Positions 1 to 6,854 of a DNA stretch of 11,547 nucleotides are shown one piece after another. The notes below the pieces were generated by a model. It saw nothing but the letters and a program-made list of their open reading frames with translations, was not told where the DNA came from and did no database searches. Source of the stretch: Bordetella parapertussis (GTDB lineage Bacteria; Pseudomonadota; Gammaproteobacteria; Burkholderiales; Burkholderiaceae); NCBI GenBank assembly GCA_945901665.1, contig CAMDLJ010000048.1, forward strand, positions 1-11,547, read 5' to 3'. The position numbers were made by a program, and so were the translations under genes. Each line of letters starts with the position of its first letter. The first letter of the stretch is position 1.

Positions 1-771
1 ACGGGTTTGTCCGCCGCCGTGGGTGTGCTGGTGGGCTTGCCGGCTTTGCGCATCAAGGGCATTTACCTGGGGATTGCCACCTTGTCTTTTGGCTTCATTG
101 TCGAAGAGGTTCTGGCGCGCTGGGAAAGCGTCACCGGTGGCAACGCTGGCATCCATCTCAAAGCACCCAACTTGTGGGGCCATGCCGTCAACAGTGCGGA
201 AGGGTTTTATTTTTTGTGCCTGGTGCTGGCCGTGATCAGCACCCTGGGGGTTCTGAATTTGCTGCGCTCGCCCACGGGTCGCGCATTTGTGGCCATTCGC
301 GACTCTGAAATATCGGCCCAAAGCATGGGCATCCATCTGGCTTATTACAAAACTTTGTCATTTGCAGTTTCGGCGGCCTTGGCGGGATTGGGTGGTGCCT
401 TGTACGGTCACAAAATGCAGTTCATCTCCCCCGATCAGTTCAGTGTGCTGCAGTCCATCGACTTGCTGCTCATGATTGTGGTGGGCGGTTTGGGTTCGGT
501 GCACGGCGCCTTTTTAGGGGCTTTGTTTTTGATCGTCCTGCCCCAGTTGATTGCCTTGACCAAAGACAGCTTGCCAGATGCGATTGCTTTGGCCCCAGGC
601 TTGCAATCCTTGGTCTATGGCCTGGTGTTGATCGCATTTGTGCTGTTTGAGCCCATGGGCTTGTACGGGCGATGGCTCAAGGTGCGCACCTATCTCCAGG
701 TGTTTCCGTTTTACCGCCGAGGCTTGTTCAAGCGGCAAAAAACATTCCAAAAATCTGAACGCGTGCGTTGA
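1..771 (+). CDS. livM: Branched-chain-amino-acid-type ABC transporter permease, LivM family (5' partial)
   Basis: This is an inner-membrane permease subunit of a HAAT/Liv-type ABC importer. The reading frame is open to the window edge (T-G-L-S-A-A...), so the start and roughly the first 80-100 residues lie upstream; 256 codons are visible. Several hydrophobic segments are seen. The permease hallmark AALAGLGGALYGH sits at about residues 125-137, followed by VVGGLGSVHGAFLGA, the conserved cytoplasmic-loop region that contacts the ATPases in LivH/LivM proteins. The C-terminus (about residues 215-256) is an unusually basic cytoplasmic tail rich in Arg and Lys after FEPMGLYGRW. The next gene starts 2 nt downstream, so translation is probably coupled. 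The partner LivH-type permease is presumably upstream and outside the window. Family assignment is firm. The substrate cannot be read from the permease, and the neighbouring CoA ligase argues for a carboxylic acid. Confidence 0.93.
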   Translation, partial: TGLSAAVGVLVGLPALRIKGIYLGIATLSFGFIVEEVLARWESVTGGNAGIHLKAPNLWGHAVNSAEGFYFLCLVLAVISTLGVLNLLRSPTGRAFVAIRDSEISAQSMGIHLAYYKTLSFAVSAALAGLGGALYGHKMQFISPDQFSVLQSIDLLLMIVVGGLGSVHGAFLGALFLIVLPQLIALTKDSLPDAIALAPGLQSLVYGLVLIAFVLFEPMGLYGRWLKVRTYLQVFPFYRRGLFKRQKTFQKSERVR

Positions 772-773
772 CC

Positions 774-1586
774 ATGAGCGACACCTTGCTGCAAGCCCAT
801 GACCTGAGCGTCCAATTTGGCGGTGTGCGGGCCGTCCATGAAGTCAACTTCGATGTGCGCCATGGCGAGGTGTTCACCTTGATTGGCCCCAACGGTGCAG
901 GCAAAACCACCGTCTTCAACTTGATCAGCCGCATCTACAACCCCACGCACGGCCACATCACCTGGCACGGCCCGCAAGGTGTGGTGAACTTGACCGAGCG
1001 AGCGCCCCACAGCATGGCCCAATTGGGCATTGCACGCACGTTTCAAAACATTGAGTTATTCGAGCACGCCAGCGTGTTGCAAAACCTGCTGATTGGTCGG
1101 CATGTCCATCAACAAACCGGTTTCTGGCAAAACCTGTTGTTCACGCCAGCGGTCAGGCGCAGCGAACGCGCGTTCAGGGTGTATGCCGAGCAGGTCATCG
1201 AGTTGCTGGACTTGCAACACCACCGCGATGCCTTGGTGGCTGGATTGCCCTATGGCGTGCGCAAGGTGGTTGAATTGGCGCGCGCACTGTGCACCGATCC
1301 CAAACTGCTTTTGCTCGACGAGCCTTCTTCTGGGCTGAACACCGAGGAAACCGACGACATGGCGTTTTGGATACGCGATATCCAACAAGAGTTGGGCGTG
1401 ACTATTTTGATGGTCGAACACGATATGCGCTTGGTCAGCATGGTGTCGGACCGGGTCTTGGCGATGAACCAAGGCCAGGTGCTGGCTTTGGGCAGTCCGT
1501 CTGAAGTGCAAAGCCACCCACGTGTGGTGGAGGCGTATTTGGGCAGTGCCGACGACGTCAGCCATTTGCGGCGGGTCACCCCATGA
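774..1586 (+). CDS. livG: ABC transporter ATP-binding protein, LivG family
   Basis: This is one of two cytoplasmic ATPases powering the Liv-type importer. From the ATG at 774 it has 270 residues, normal for LivG. Walker A GPNGAGKT is at 38-45 and the Q-loop Gln is in TFQNIELF (Q91). The signature region reads LPYGV at 158-162, Walker B plus catalytic Glu is LLLLDEP (E183), and the switch His is in VEHDM (H216). The insertion between Walker A and the signature, with the ARTFQN motif, is typical of LivG rather than LivF. An in-frame TTG at 768 overlaps the livM stop, but ATG 774 fits family starts better. No strong Shine-Dalgarno is visible, so coupling to livM (2-nt gap) is likely. The signature has Val where LivG proteins usually have Gln after YG, a mild deviation. 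Function is confident; substrate is unknown. Confidence 0.94.
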   Translation: MSDTLLQAHDLSVQFGGVRAVHEVNFDVRHGEVFTLIGPNGAGKTTVFNLISRIYNPTHGHITWHGPQGVVNLTERAPHSMAQLGIARTFQNIELFEHASVLQNLLIGRHVHQQTGFWQNLLFTPAVRRSERAFRVYAEQVIELLDLQHHRDALVAGLPYGVRKVVELARALCTDPKLLLLDEPSSGLNTEETDDMAFWIRDIQQELGVTILMVEHDMRLVSMVSDRVLAMNQGQVLALGSPSEVQSHPRVVEAYLGSADDVSHLRRVTP

Positions 1587-2365
1587 ACACCAGCACCAAC
1601 CCCTTGTTGCAACTGCTCAATGTGGAGAGCAGTTACGGCCCCATCAAAGCCATCCGCGGCGTGAGCTTGGACGTGTATGCAGGCGAAATTGTCACGGTCC
1701 TGGGATCGAACGGCGCGGGCAAAACCACCATCTTGAAAACCATCTCCGGCATCATCGACCCGCGCAAAGGCAATGTGTCGTTCAAAGATGCCGACATCAC
1801 GGCCAAAGACCCGGCCGACATTGTTCGCCGTGGTCTGTCGCATGTGCCCGAGGGGCGCGAAGTGTTTCCACTTCTCAGTGTGCGGGATAACTTGGCGATG
1901 GGCGCTTACACCCGGCAAGACCGCGACAAGGTTGAGCGTGACATGGCCCAGGTGTATCAATACTTTCCCATCTTGAAAGAACGTGCAGACCAAGATGCCG
2001 GCTTGCTCTCTGGTGGTCAGCAACAAATGCTGGCTTTGTCGCGGGCCTTGATGGCGCAACCCGATTTGATTTTGCTGGACGAACCCAGCCTGGGACTCAG
2101 CCCCAAATTGACCAAAGAAATTTTTGAGATCGTGGTGCGCATCAACCGTGAACGCGGCACCACCATTTTGTTGGTTGAGCAAAATGCCAATATGGCTTTG
2201 AACGCAGCCGACCGCGGTTATGTGCTGGAGAACGGGCGCATCGTGATGCAAGACACCTGCGAGCGGCTGCGCGAAAAAGAGGACATTCGCGAGTTTTACT
2301 TGGGCATCAAAGAAGATGGCGTGCGCACGGAGCGGCGCTGGAAGAAAAAGAAAACCTGGCGCTGA
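1583..2365 (+). CDS. livF: ABC transporter ATP-binding protein, LivF family, with basic C-terminal tail
   Basis: This is the second cytoplasmic ATPase of the importer. Its ATG overlaps the livG stop in an ATGA tetranucleotide, a classic sign of translational coupling. Motifs: Walker A GSNGAGKT at 41-48, the LivF-typical HVPEGREVFP segment around 87-96 in place of a Q-loop, a perfect LSGGQ signature at 142-146, and Walker B LILLDEP at 162-168 (catalytic E167). The switch position is Gln in LLVEQNA (Q200), as is usual for LivF. At 260 residues it is about 20-25 longer than E. coli LivF. The excess is a C-terminal tail ending in a run of Arg, Lys and Trp (about residues 249-260). I recall similar tails in LivF-type ATPases encoded beside acyl-CoA synthetases, but this was not checked. 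Assignment to the family is very firm. Confidence 0.94.
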   Translation: MNTSTNPLLQLLNVESSYGPIKAIRGVSLDVYAGEIVTVLGSNGAGKTTILKTISGIIDPRKGNVSFKDADITAKDPADIVRRGLSHVPEGREVFPLLSVRDNLAMGAYTRQDRDKVERDMAQVYQYFPILKERADQDAGLLSGGQQQMLALSRALMAQPDLILLDEPSLGLSPKLTKEIFEIVVRINRERGTTILLVEQNANMALNAADRGYVLENGRIVMQDTCERLREKEDIREFYLGIKEDGVRTERRWKKKKTWR

Positions 2366-2367
2366 GC

Positions 2368-4227
2368 ATGAGCAACTTGTGGAACCTTCATCATTTGCAA
2401 GGCAGACCTGACACTGTCCTGCCCGGCGAAACGATACCCGCCATGTTTTGGAACGCGGTCGAACAGCGCGCAGACAAGGTGTGGTTGCGGCAAAAAGAGC
2501 TGGGCGTTTGGCGCAGCTGGACTTGGCGCGAATGCGGCGATTGGGTGCAAGCTTTGGGCGACGGCCTGCTCAGCTTGGGTGTGCAACCGCATGATCGCTG
2601 CGCCATTTTGGCCAATACCTGCCGCGAATGGGTGTTGAGCGACCTGGCCATTCTGTGTTGTGGTGCCGTGTCCAACGGCATCTACCCCACCGACGCGGCG
2701 ACCCAAGTGCAGTACCTGTGCCAAGACTCTGAGACCGTGGTCTTGTTTGTGGAAAACGATGAGCAGCTCGACAAGGCTTTGGCGGTGCGTGATCAACTTC
2801 CGCGCCTGCGCCACATTGTGGTGTTTGACATGGGCGGGCTGCGTGATTTGAAAGACCCCATGGTGATCAGTTGGGCCGCTTTGGCTGACATGGGTCGTGC
2901 GTGGTTGAAGAACCACCCTGGCGCCTTGCGCGATCGCAGCGCCCAGTGTCAGGGAAGCGATTTGGCGATCTTGGTGTACACCTCTGGTACCACGGGCAAA
3001 CCCAAGGGGGCCATGCACAGCCATGCCGGATTGGTGTATGCCGTGCGCGGCTACAACACCTTGGTGACGCAAGATGAGCGCGACGAACGCATGTGTTTTT
3101 TACCGCTGTGCCATATTGTTGAGCGCATCGGCGGGCAATACCAAGCGCTGTACACCGGCGCCGTGCTCAATTTTGTCGAAAACCCCGACACCATTGCAGA
3201 GAATGTGCGCGAAATCGCCCCCACCGTTTTTGTGGGAGTACCACGGCTGTGGGAGAAGTTTTACTCCAGCGTGATGATTGCGCTCAAAGAATCCAGCCCC
3301 TTGCAGCAAGCCATTTATGCCTGGGGCATTGGCGTGGGCGAGCAAATTGCCAATCGGGTGTTGGCACAACAACCCGTTTCCTTGACTTTGAAGTGCCAAT
3401 TCACCGTGGCCCGCTGGTTGGTGCTCAACAATGTGCGAAAACTCATTGGTATCCACCGCGCGCGACTATTGCTCACTGGGGCTGCACCGATTTCACCTGC
3501 ACTGATCAAGTGGTATTTGTCCTTGGGCTTGCCCATGCTGGAAGCCTGGGGCATGACCGAAACCTGTGGCGCGTCGACAGCCATGACGGCTGCGCGCATC
3601 AAGCCCGGCTCCATCGGACCGGCAGCTGCCTTCAATGAGGTTCGGTTGGACCCCCACACACAGGAAATTTTGGTGCGGGGACCCAATGTGTTCATGGGTT
3701 ATTTGAACTTGCCCGAAAAAACCGCTGAGGCCATTGATGCCGATGGCTGGTTGCACACGGGAGACGTCGGCGCGGTCGATGCTGATGGCTACTTTCGCAT
3801 CACCGATCGGATGAAAGACATCATCATCACCGCTGGCGGCAAAAACATCACGCCCAGCGAATTCGAAAACGAGCTGAAATTTTCTCCCTACATCACCGAC
3901 GCGGTCTTGGTGGGCGATCAAAAACCTTACCTCACCGCGATCATCATGATCGACCAAGACAATATCGAAAAATTTGCCCAGGACCATGATGTTCCCTTCA
4001 GCAACTATGCCAGCCTGACCCAAAGCCCACAGGTGCAAACCCTGATTCAATCGGTGGTGGACCAGACCAACGCCCAGTTCGCTCGGGTGGAGCAAGTCAA
4101 AAAGTTTTGGTTGCTCGACACCCAACTCACGGCCGAGGACGAAGAACTCACCCCAACCATGAAGCTCAAGCGCCAATTGGTGCAAAAAAAGTATGCGCAC
4201 CAGATTGAGGCCATGTACCGTGGCTGA
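2368..4227 (+). CDS. Long-chain-type acyl-CoA synthetase (AMP-binding, ANL superfamily)
   Basis: This enzyme activates a carboxylic acid with ATP to an acyl-adenylate and then to an acyl-CoA; it is cytoplasmic or membrane-associated. It has 619 residues, in the range of long-chain (FadD15/bubblegum-like) enzymes and longer than short-chain ligases. The ATP-binding P-loop is at about 203-214 (VYTSGTTGKPKG), the adenine/acyl-binding region GAAPIS at 371-376, and the motif WGMTET at 394-399. The hinge region follows HTGDVG (463-468), with ITDRMKDIIITAGGKNI at 478-494. The catalytic C-terminal Lys is probably K599 in TPTMKLKR. The gene starts 2 nt after the livF stop, so it belongs to the transporter operon. 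That position suggests it traps the imported acid as its CoA ester. Chain length cannot be read from sequence; an aromatic or branched acid is possible. No signal peptide or clear membrane span. Confidence 0.93.
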   Translation: MSNLWNLHHLQGRPDTVLPGETIPAMFWNAVEQRADKVWLRQKELGVWRSWTWRECGDWVQALGDGLLSLGVQPHDRCAILANTCREWVLSDLAILCCGAVSNGIYPTDAATQVQYLCQDSETVVLFVENDEQLDKALAVRDQLPRLRHIVVFDMGGLRDLKDPMVISWAALADMGRAWLKNHPGALRDRSAQCQGSDLAILVYTSGTTGKPKGAMHSHAGLVYAVRGYNTLVTQDERDERMCFLPLCHIVERIGGQYQALYTGAVLNFVENPDTIAENVREIAPTVFVGVPRLWEKFYSSVMIALKESSPLQQAIYAWGIGVGEQIANRVLAQQPVSLTLKCQFTVARWLVLNNVRKLIGIHRARLLLTGAAPISPALIKWYLSLGLPMLEAWGMTETCGASTAMTAARIKPGSIGPAAAFNEVRLDPHTQEILVRGPNVFMGYLNLPEKTAEAIDADGWLHTGDVGAVDADGYFRITDRMKDIIITAGGKNITPSEFENELKFSPYITDAVLVGDQKPYLTAIIMIDQDNIEKFAQDHDVPFSNYASLTQSPQVQTLIQSVVDQTNAQFARVEQVKKFWLLDTQLTAEDEELTPTMKLKRQLVQKKYAHQIEAMYRG

Positions 4228-4255
4228 ACACCCAGCCATTCGGGCTAACCATGGC

Positions 4256-4285
4256 TTGACAGGCATGGCCGGTGAAGCAGAATCT
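4256..4285 (+). promoter_or_regulatory. Possible promoter ahead of the binding-protein gene
   Basis: The 85-bp gap between the acyl-CoA synthetase and the binding-protein gene contains a perfect TTGACA at 4256-4261. The best-placed -10 candidates (GAATCT at 4280-4285, 18-bp spacer) match TATAAT poorly. An internal promoter would allow the binding protein to be made in excess over the membrane subunits, which is common for such importers. The weak -10 makes this tentative. Confidence 0.25.
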
Positions 4286-4302
4286 AACCTTATTTCAACC
4301 TT

Positions 4303-4306
4303 GGAG
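4303..4306 (+). promoter_or_regulatory. Ribosome binding site deciding the start of the binding protein
   Basis: GGAG lies 6 nt upstream of the ATG at 4313. The open frame extends upstream to 4193, inside the synthetase gene, but only the 4313 start has this site and yields an immediate signal peptide. Confidence 0.75.
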
Positions 4307-4312
4307 ACATGC

Positions 4313-5482
4313 ATGACCTCACTGCCTCGCATCAGCCCGCTGATCGCCCTCGCGGCTTGCCTATTCACCCCCTTGAGCTGGGCCCAGTCTCAGGGTGTGG
4401 GCAAAACAGAAATCAACTTGGGCTCGATCCAAGACCTCTCTGGCCCCTTGGCCGGCTTTGGCAAACAAGTGCGCCTGGGCATGTTGTTGGCGGTCGATGA
4501 GCTCAACGAGCAAGGCGGCATCAATGGCCGCAAGCTCACCATCAAGATTGAGGATTCCGGCTACGACCCCAAAAAAGCATTTTTGGCAGCCCAAAAATTG
4601 GTCAACCAAGACAAGATTTTTGCCATGGTGGCCCACATCGGAACGGCACAAAACCTGGCTGCCATGCCCGTGCAGTTTGAAAAGAATGTCGTCAACTTCT
4701 TTCCCGTCACGGCGGCGCGCGAGATGTTTGAGCCATTTCACCGGCTGAAGTATTCTTTTGCCGCCACCTATTACGACCAGGTGCGGGTGTCCACCGCCAT
4801 GTTGGTCAAGGAAAAAGGCGTCAAGAAAATTTGCACCTTGTACCAAGACGATGAATTCGGCCTCGAAGTTGTGCGCGGCGCTGAGGCTGGCCTCAAGTCC
4901 ATCAACATGGAATTGGCCGAGCGCACCACCTATAAGCGTGGATCCACCGACTTTTCGTCACAAATTGCCAAGCTCAAGTCCTCGGGCTGCGAGATGGTGG
5001 TTTTGGGCACCATCATCCGCGAAACCATTGGTGCCATTGGAGAATCGCGCAAAACCGGCTTCAACCCGATTTTCTTGGGCTCGTCAGCGGCGTATACCGA
5101 CTTGATTCACAAATTGGGCGGCAAAGCAATGGACGGTTTGTATGCGGCCATGACTGCACAACACCCTTACCTGGATGAAGCTTCACAACCCATTCGTTTT
5201 TGGGCCAACAAATACAAAACCAAGTTCAACGAAGATCCCACCGTGTTTTCCGTCTACGGTTACAGCGCTATCAATAACTTTGCCACCGCCGCACGCAAAG
5301 CCGGCACCAACCTGACCACCGACAGCTTCATCAAAGCCATGGACACCATGGTCTTTCCCAAAGACATGTTTGGCGGGCCTGAGCTGACCTTTGGGCCTGA
5401 GAAACGCCTGGGCAACTATGCTTCCCGCTTGTCACAAATCCAAGACGGCAAATGGAAGGTGACGACCGACTATTTCAAATAA
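4313..5482 (+). CDS. ABC transporter substrate-binding protein, LivK/periplasmic-binding-protein type I family
   Basis: This is the periplasmic receptor that delivers ligand to the Liv-type permease. From ATG 4313 it has 389 residues. An N-terminal signal peptide is seen: Arg6, a hydrophobic stretch at 7-22, and a likely signal peptidase I cut after SWA (residue 24). The mature protein opens with the family pattern INLGSIQDLSGPLAGFGKQV and the ELNEQGGINGRKL segment, followed by the DSGYDPKKA and VNQDKIFAMVAHIGT regions typical of Peripla_BP_6 proteins. Two mature cysteines (in KICTLY and SSGCEM) could form a disulfide. LAAC at 13-16 also resembles a lipobox, but hydrophobic residues and a normal cleavage site follow it. 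It is the last gene of the operon and is followed by a strong terminator. The ligand is not deducible; context favours a carboxylate over an amino acid, so the symbol livK is withheld. Confidence 0.93.
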   Translation: MTSLPRISPLIALAACLFTPLSWAQSQGVGKTEINLGSIQDLSGPLAGFGKQVRLGMLLAVDELNEQGGINGRKLTIKIEDSGYDPKKAFLAAQKLVNQDKIFAMVAHIGTAQNLAAMPVQFEKNVVNFFPVTAAREMFEPFHRLKYSFAATYYDQVRVSTAMLVKEKGVKKICTLYQDDEFGLEVVRGAEAGLKSINMELAERTTYKRGSTDFSSQIAKLKSSGCEMVVLGTIIRETIGAIGESRKTGFNPIFLGSSAAYTDLIHKLGGKAMDGLYAAMTAQHPYLDEASQPIRFWANKYKTKFNEDPTVFSVYGYSAINNFATAARKAGTNLTTDSFIKAMDTMVFPKDMFGGPELTFGPEKRLGNYASRLSQIQDGKWKVTTDYFK

Positions 5483-5502
5483 GCCGTTCACGCGCCCAGT
5501 TC

Positions 5503-5533
5503 AAAACCCCGCTGTACCCCAGTGGGGTTTTTT
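5503..5533 (+). terminator. Rho-independent terminator between convergent operons, probably bidirectional
   Basis: A 12-bp stem is seen: AAAACCCCGCTG (5503-5514) pairs with CAGTGGGGTTTT (5520-5531) with one G-T wobble, around the 5-nt loop TACCC. A run of six T follows the stem's G-run (5528-5533). On the opposite strand the same stem is followed by four T, so it can also end the thioesterase transcript that stops at 5544. It lies 20 bp after the binding-protein stop. Confidence 0.88.
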
Positions 5534-5543
5534 CATGGTTCGA

Positions 5544-6026
5544 TCAGGAAACAATGAATGCCGCCGCACCCGTGGCAACGAGTTCTTCGCCTGGGCCCCA
5601 AAAAGACATTTGCAAGTTGGCCACCCTCGAACCCAAACGCAAGACTTGGGCGCGCACTTCAAAACGCTCCCCAATGGCTTGGCGCAAATAATCCACACGC
5701 ATATCAATGGTGCCCAAGCGGTCAAACCGGTTCAAGCGTTTGGCAATGGGTTCATCCATGTGCTTGGCGCCCAAAGCCGCCATCACCGCCAGGCCTGCCA
5801 CACCGTCCATGCATGAAGCGATCACACCACCGTGCAAACGCTGATGCCCGTAGTGACCAATCAAGTCAGGGTGCATGCCCATATGGCAGCTCACCTCTGT
5901 GGGCGACACGCGGTCGATGCGCAAACCCAATACCCGGTTGAAACAAATTTTCTCTTCAAAGATGAGTTTCAAACCCGCGATGAACTCGGGCTCATAAACC
6001 ACAGATGAAGAGTTGGGTTTTTTCAC
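5544..6026 (-). CDS. Hot-dog fold acyl-CoA thioesterase (PaaI-like)
   Basis: This is a predicted cytoplasmic thioesterase that hydrolyses acyl-CoA to free acid and CoA. From a GTG at 6026 it has 160 residues, normal for the PaaI/YbgC-like hot-dog group. The signature segment is HYGHQRLHGGVIASCMDG at about 58-75, with the HGGV turn at 65-68 and the probable catalytic Asp74. A beta-strand core (VDYLRQAIGERFEVRAQV, then VANLQMSFWG) follows. The frame stays open into the preceding gene, so the start is uncertain. GTG 6026 gives a compact N-terminus (MKKPNSSS); another GTG at 6056 would add ten residues. Neither has a clear Shine-Dalgarno. It is the last gene of the minus-strand operon, 61 nt after the crotonase gene, the widest spacing among the structural genes. 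It may release CoA from dead-end intermediates. Substrate unknown. Confidence 0.85.
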   Translation of the reverse strand: MKKPNSSSVVYEPEFIAGLKLIFEEKICFNRVLGLRIDRVSPTEVSCHMGMHPDLIGHYGHQRLHGGVIASCMDGVAGLAVMAALGAKHMDEPIAKRLNRFDRLGTIDMRVDYLRQAIGERFEVRAQVLRLGSRVANLQMSFWGPGEELVATGAAAFIVS

Positions 6027-6087
6027 AATTGCGCGGGGCTTTGACAGCCCGGCCACAAAAGCTTTTTGGCGGCCAGGCACCCTGCGC

Positions 6088-6852
6088 TCACAGCTTGGAG
6101 AAGTCGGGTTTGCGCTTTTGCAAAAACGCACCAAAGGCTTCTTTGGCTGCAGGCTCGGTGAGCATGCGCCTGAAGATGTCGCCCTCTTGCTGCATGCGCT
6201 CGAGCACCGCCGGAAGCTGCGCACCTTTGAGCAATCGCTTGGTCTCGATCAAACTGCTCAAGGGTTTGGCGGCGAGTTTGCGCGCTTGCTGTTGGGCATA
6301 GGCGTTGGCTTCTGTGGGCGGCAACACCCGGTTGACCAATCCCACCTCCAAGGCGGCTTCCGCCATAAATGGCTCGCCCAGCAACAAGGCCTCAGACGCA
6401 CGCTGGTGGCCCATCAAGCGCGGCACCAACAAGCTCGATGCCGCCTCGGGGCACAAACCCAAATTCACAAACGGCATGGAAAAAGCCGCGTTGTCACCGG
6501 CATAAACCAAGTCGCAGTGCAGCAGCATCGTCGTGCCCACACCCACCGCCGGGCCACACACCGCTGCAAGCAAGGGTTTGGGAAAGGTGGCAATGCCTTT
6601 CAAAAAATGAAACACCGGGGCGTCTGCACCCGTGGGTGGCTGATGCAAAAAATCCGCCACATCATTGCCTGCACTGAACACCGTCTCATGGCCCTGAATC
6701 ACCAACACCCGTTGGCTGTCGTCTTGGGCCGCTTGGGCAATGCCTTGGGCCAAAGCGGCGTACATGGCTGCGGTGAGGGAGTTTTTTTTCTCTGCCCGGT
6801 TGATGGTCAAGGTGGTGACGCCAGCGTCCACATGGGTCAATATCTCATTCAT
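6088..6852 (-). CDS. Crotonase-fold enoyl-CoA isomerase/hydratase family protein, ECI2-like active site
   Basis: The crotonase fold is clear over 254 residues: oxyanion-hole segment VFSAGNDVADF (58-68) and GPAVGVGTT (100-108) followed by HCDLVYAG. The two glutamates of classical enoyl-CoA hydratase (rat E144 and E164) align with T108 and F128, so ordinary water addition looks unlikely. Instead, FSAGND, the PF.NLG segment and CPEAASS closely resemble peroxisomal delta3,delta2-enoyl-CoA isomerases (ECI2/yeast Eci1), whose catalytic Glu aligns with E136 here. I infer a role in shifting double bonds during unsaturated fatty acid oxidation. The alignment was made by eye. The start ATG 6852 has AAGGA 7 nt upstream and lies 2 nt after the DUF2147 stop, so coupling is likely. 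Automated annotation would probably say enoyl-CoA hydratase. Confidence 0.9.
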   Translation of the reverse strand: MNEILTHVDAGVTTLTINRAEKKNSLTAAMYAALAQGIAQAAQDDSQRVLVIQGHETVFSAGNDVADFLHQPPTGADAPVFHFLKGIATFPKPLLAAVCGPAVGVGTTMLLHCDLVYAGDNAAFSMPFVNLGLCPEAASSLLVPRLMGHQRASEALLLGEPFMAEAALEVGLVNRVLPPTEANAYAQQQARKLAAKPLSSLIETKRLLKGAQLPAVLERMQQEGDIFRRMLTEPAAKEAFGAFLQKRKPDFSKL

Positions 6853-6854
6853 GC

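Noticed and set aside
1250..2251. 333-codon open frame on the - strand, antisense to livG and livF
   Set aside because: It spans two coupled ATPase genes with intact motifs on the + strand; a shadow frame.
4193..4312. Upstream in-frame extension of the binding protein to 4193
   Set aside because: It would overlap the synthetase gene and bury the signal peptide 40 residues in; ATG 4313 has GGAG 6 nt upstream.
3493..4368. 291-codon open frame on the - strand, antisense to the acyl-CoA synthetase end
   Set aside because: No recognisable domain; it crosses the synthetase stop and the upstream region of the binding protein.
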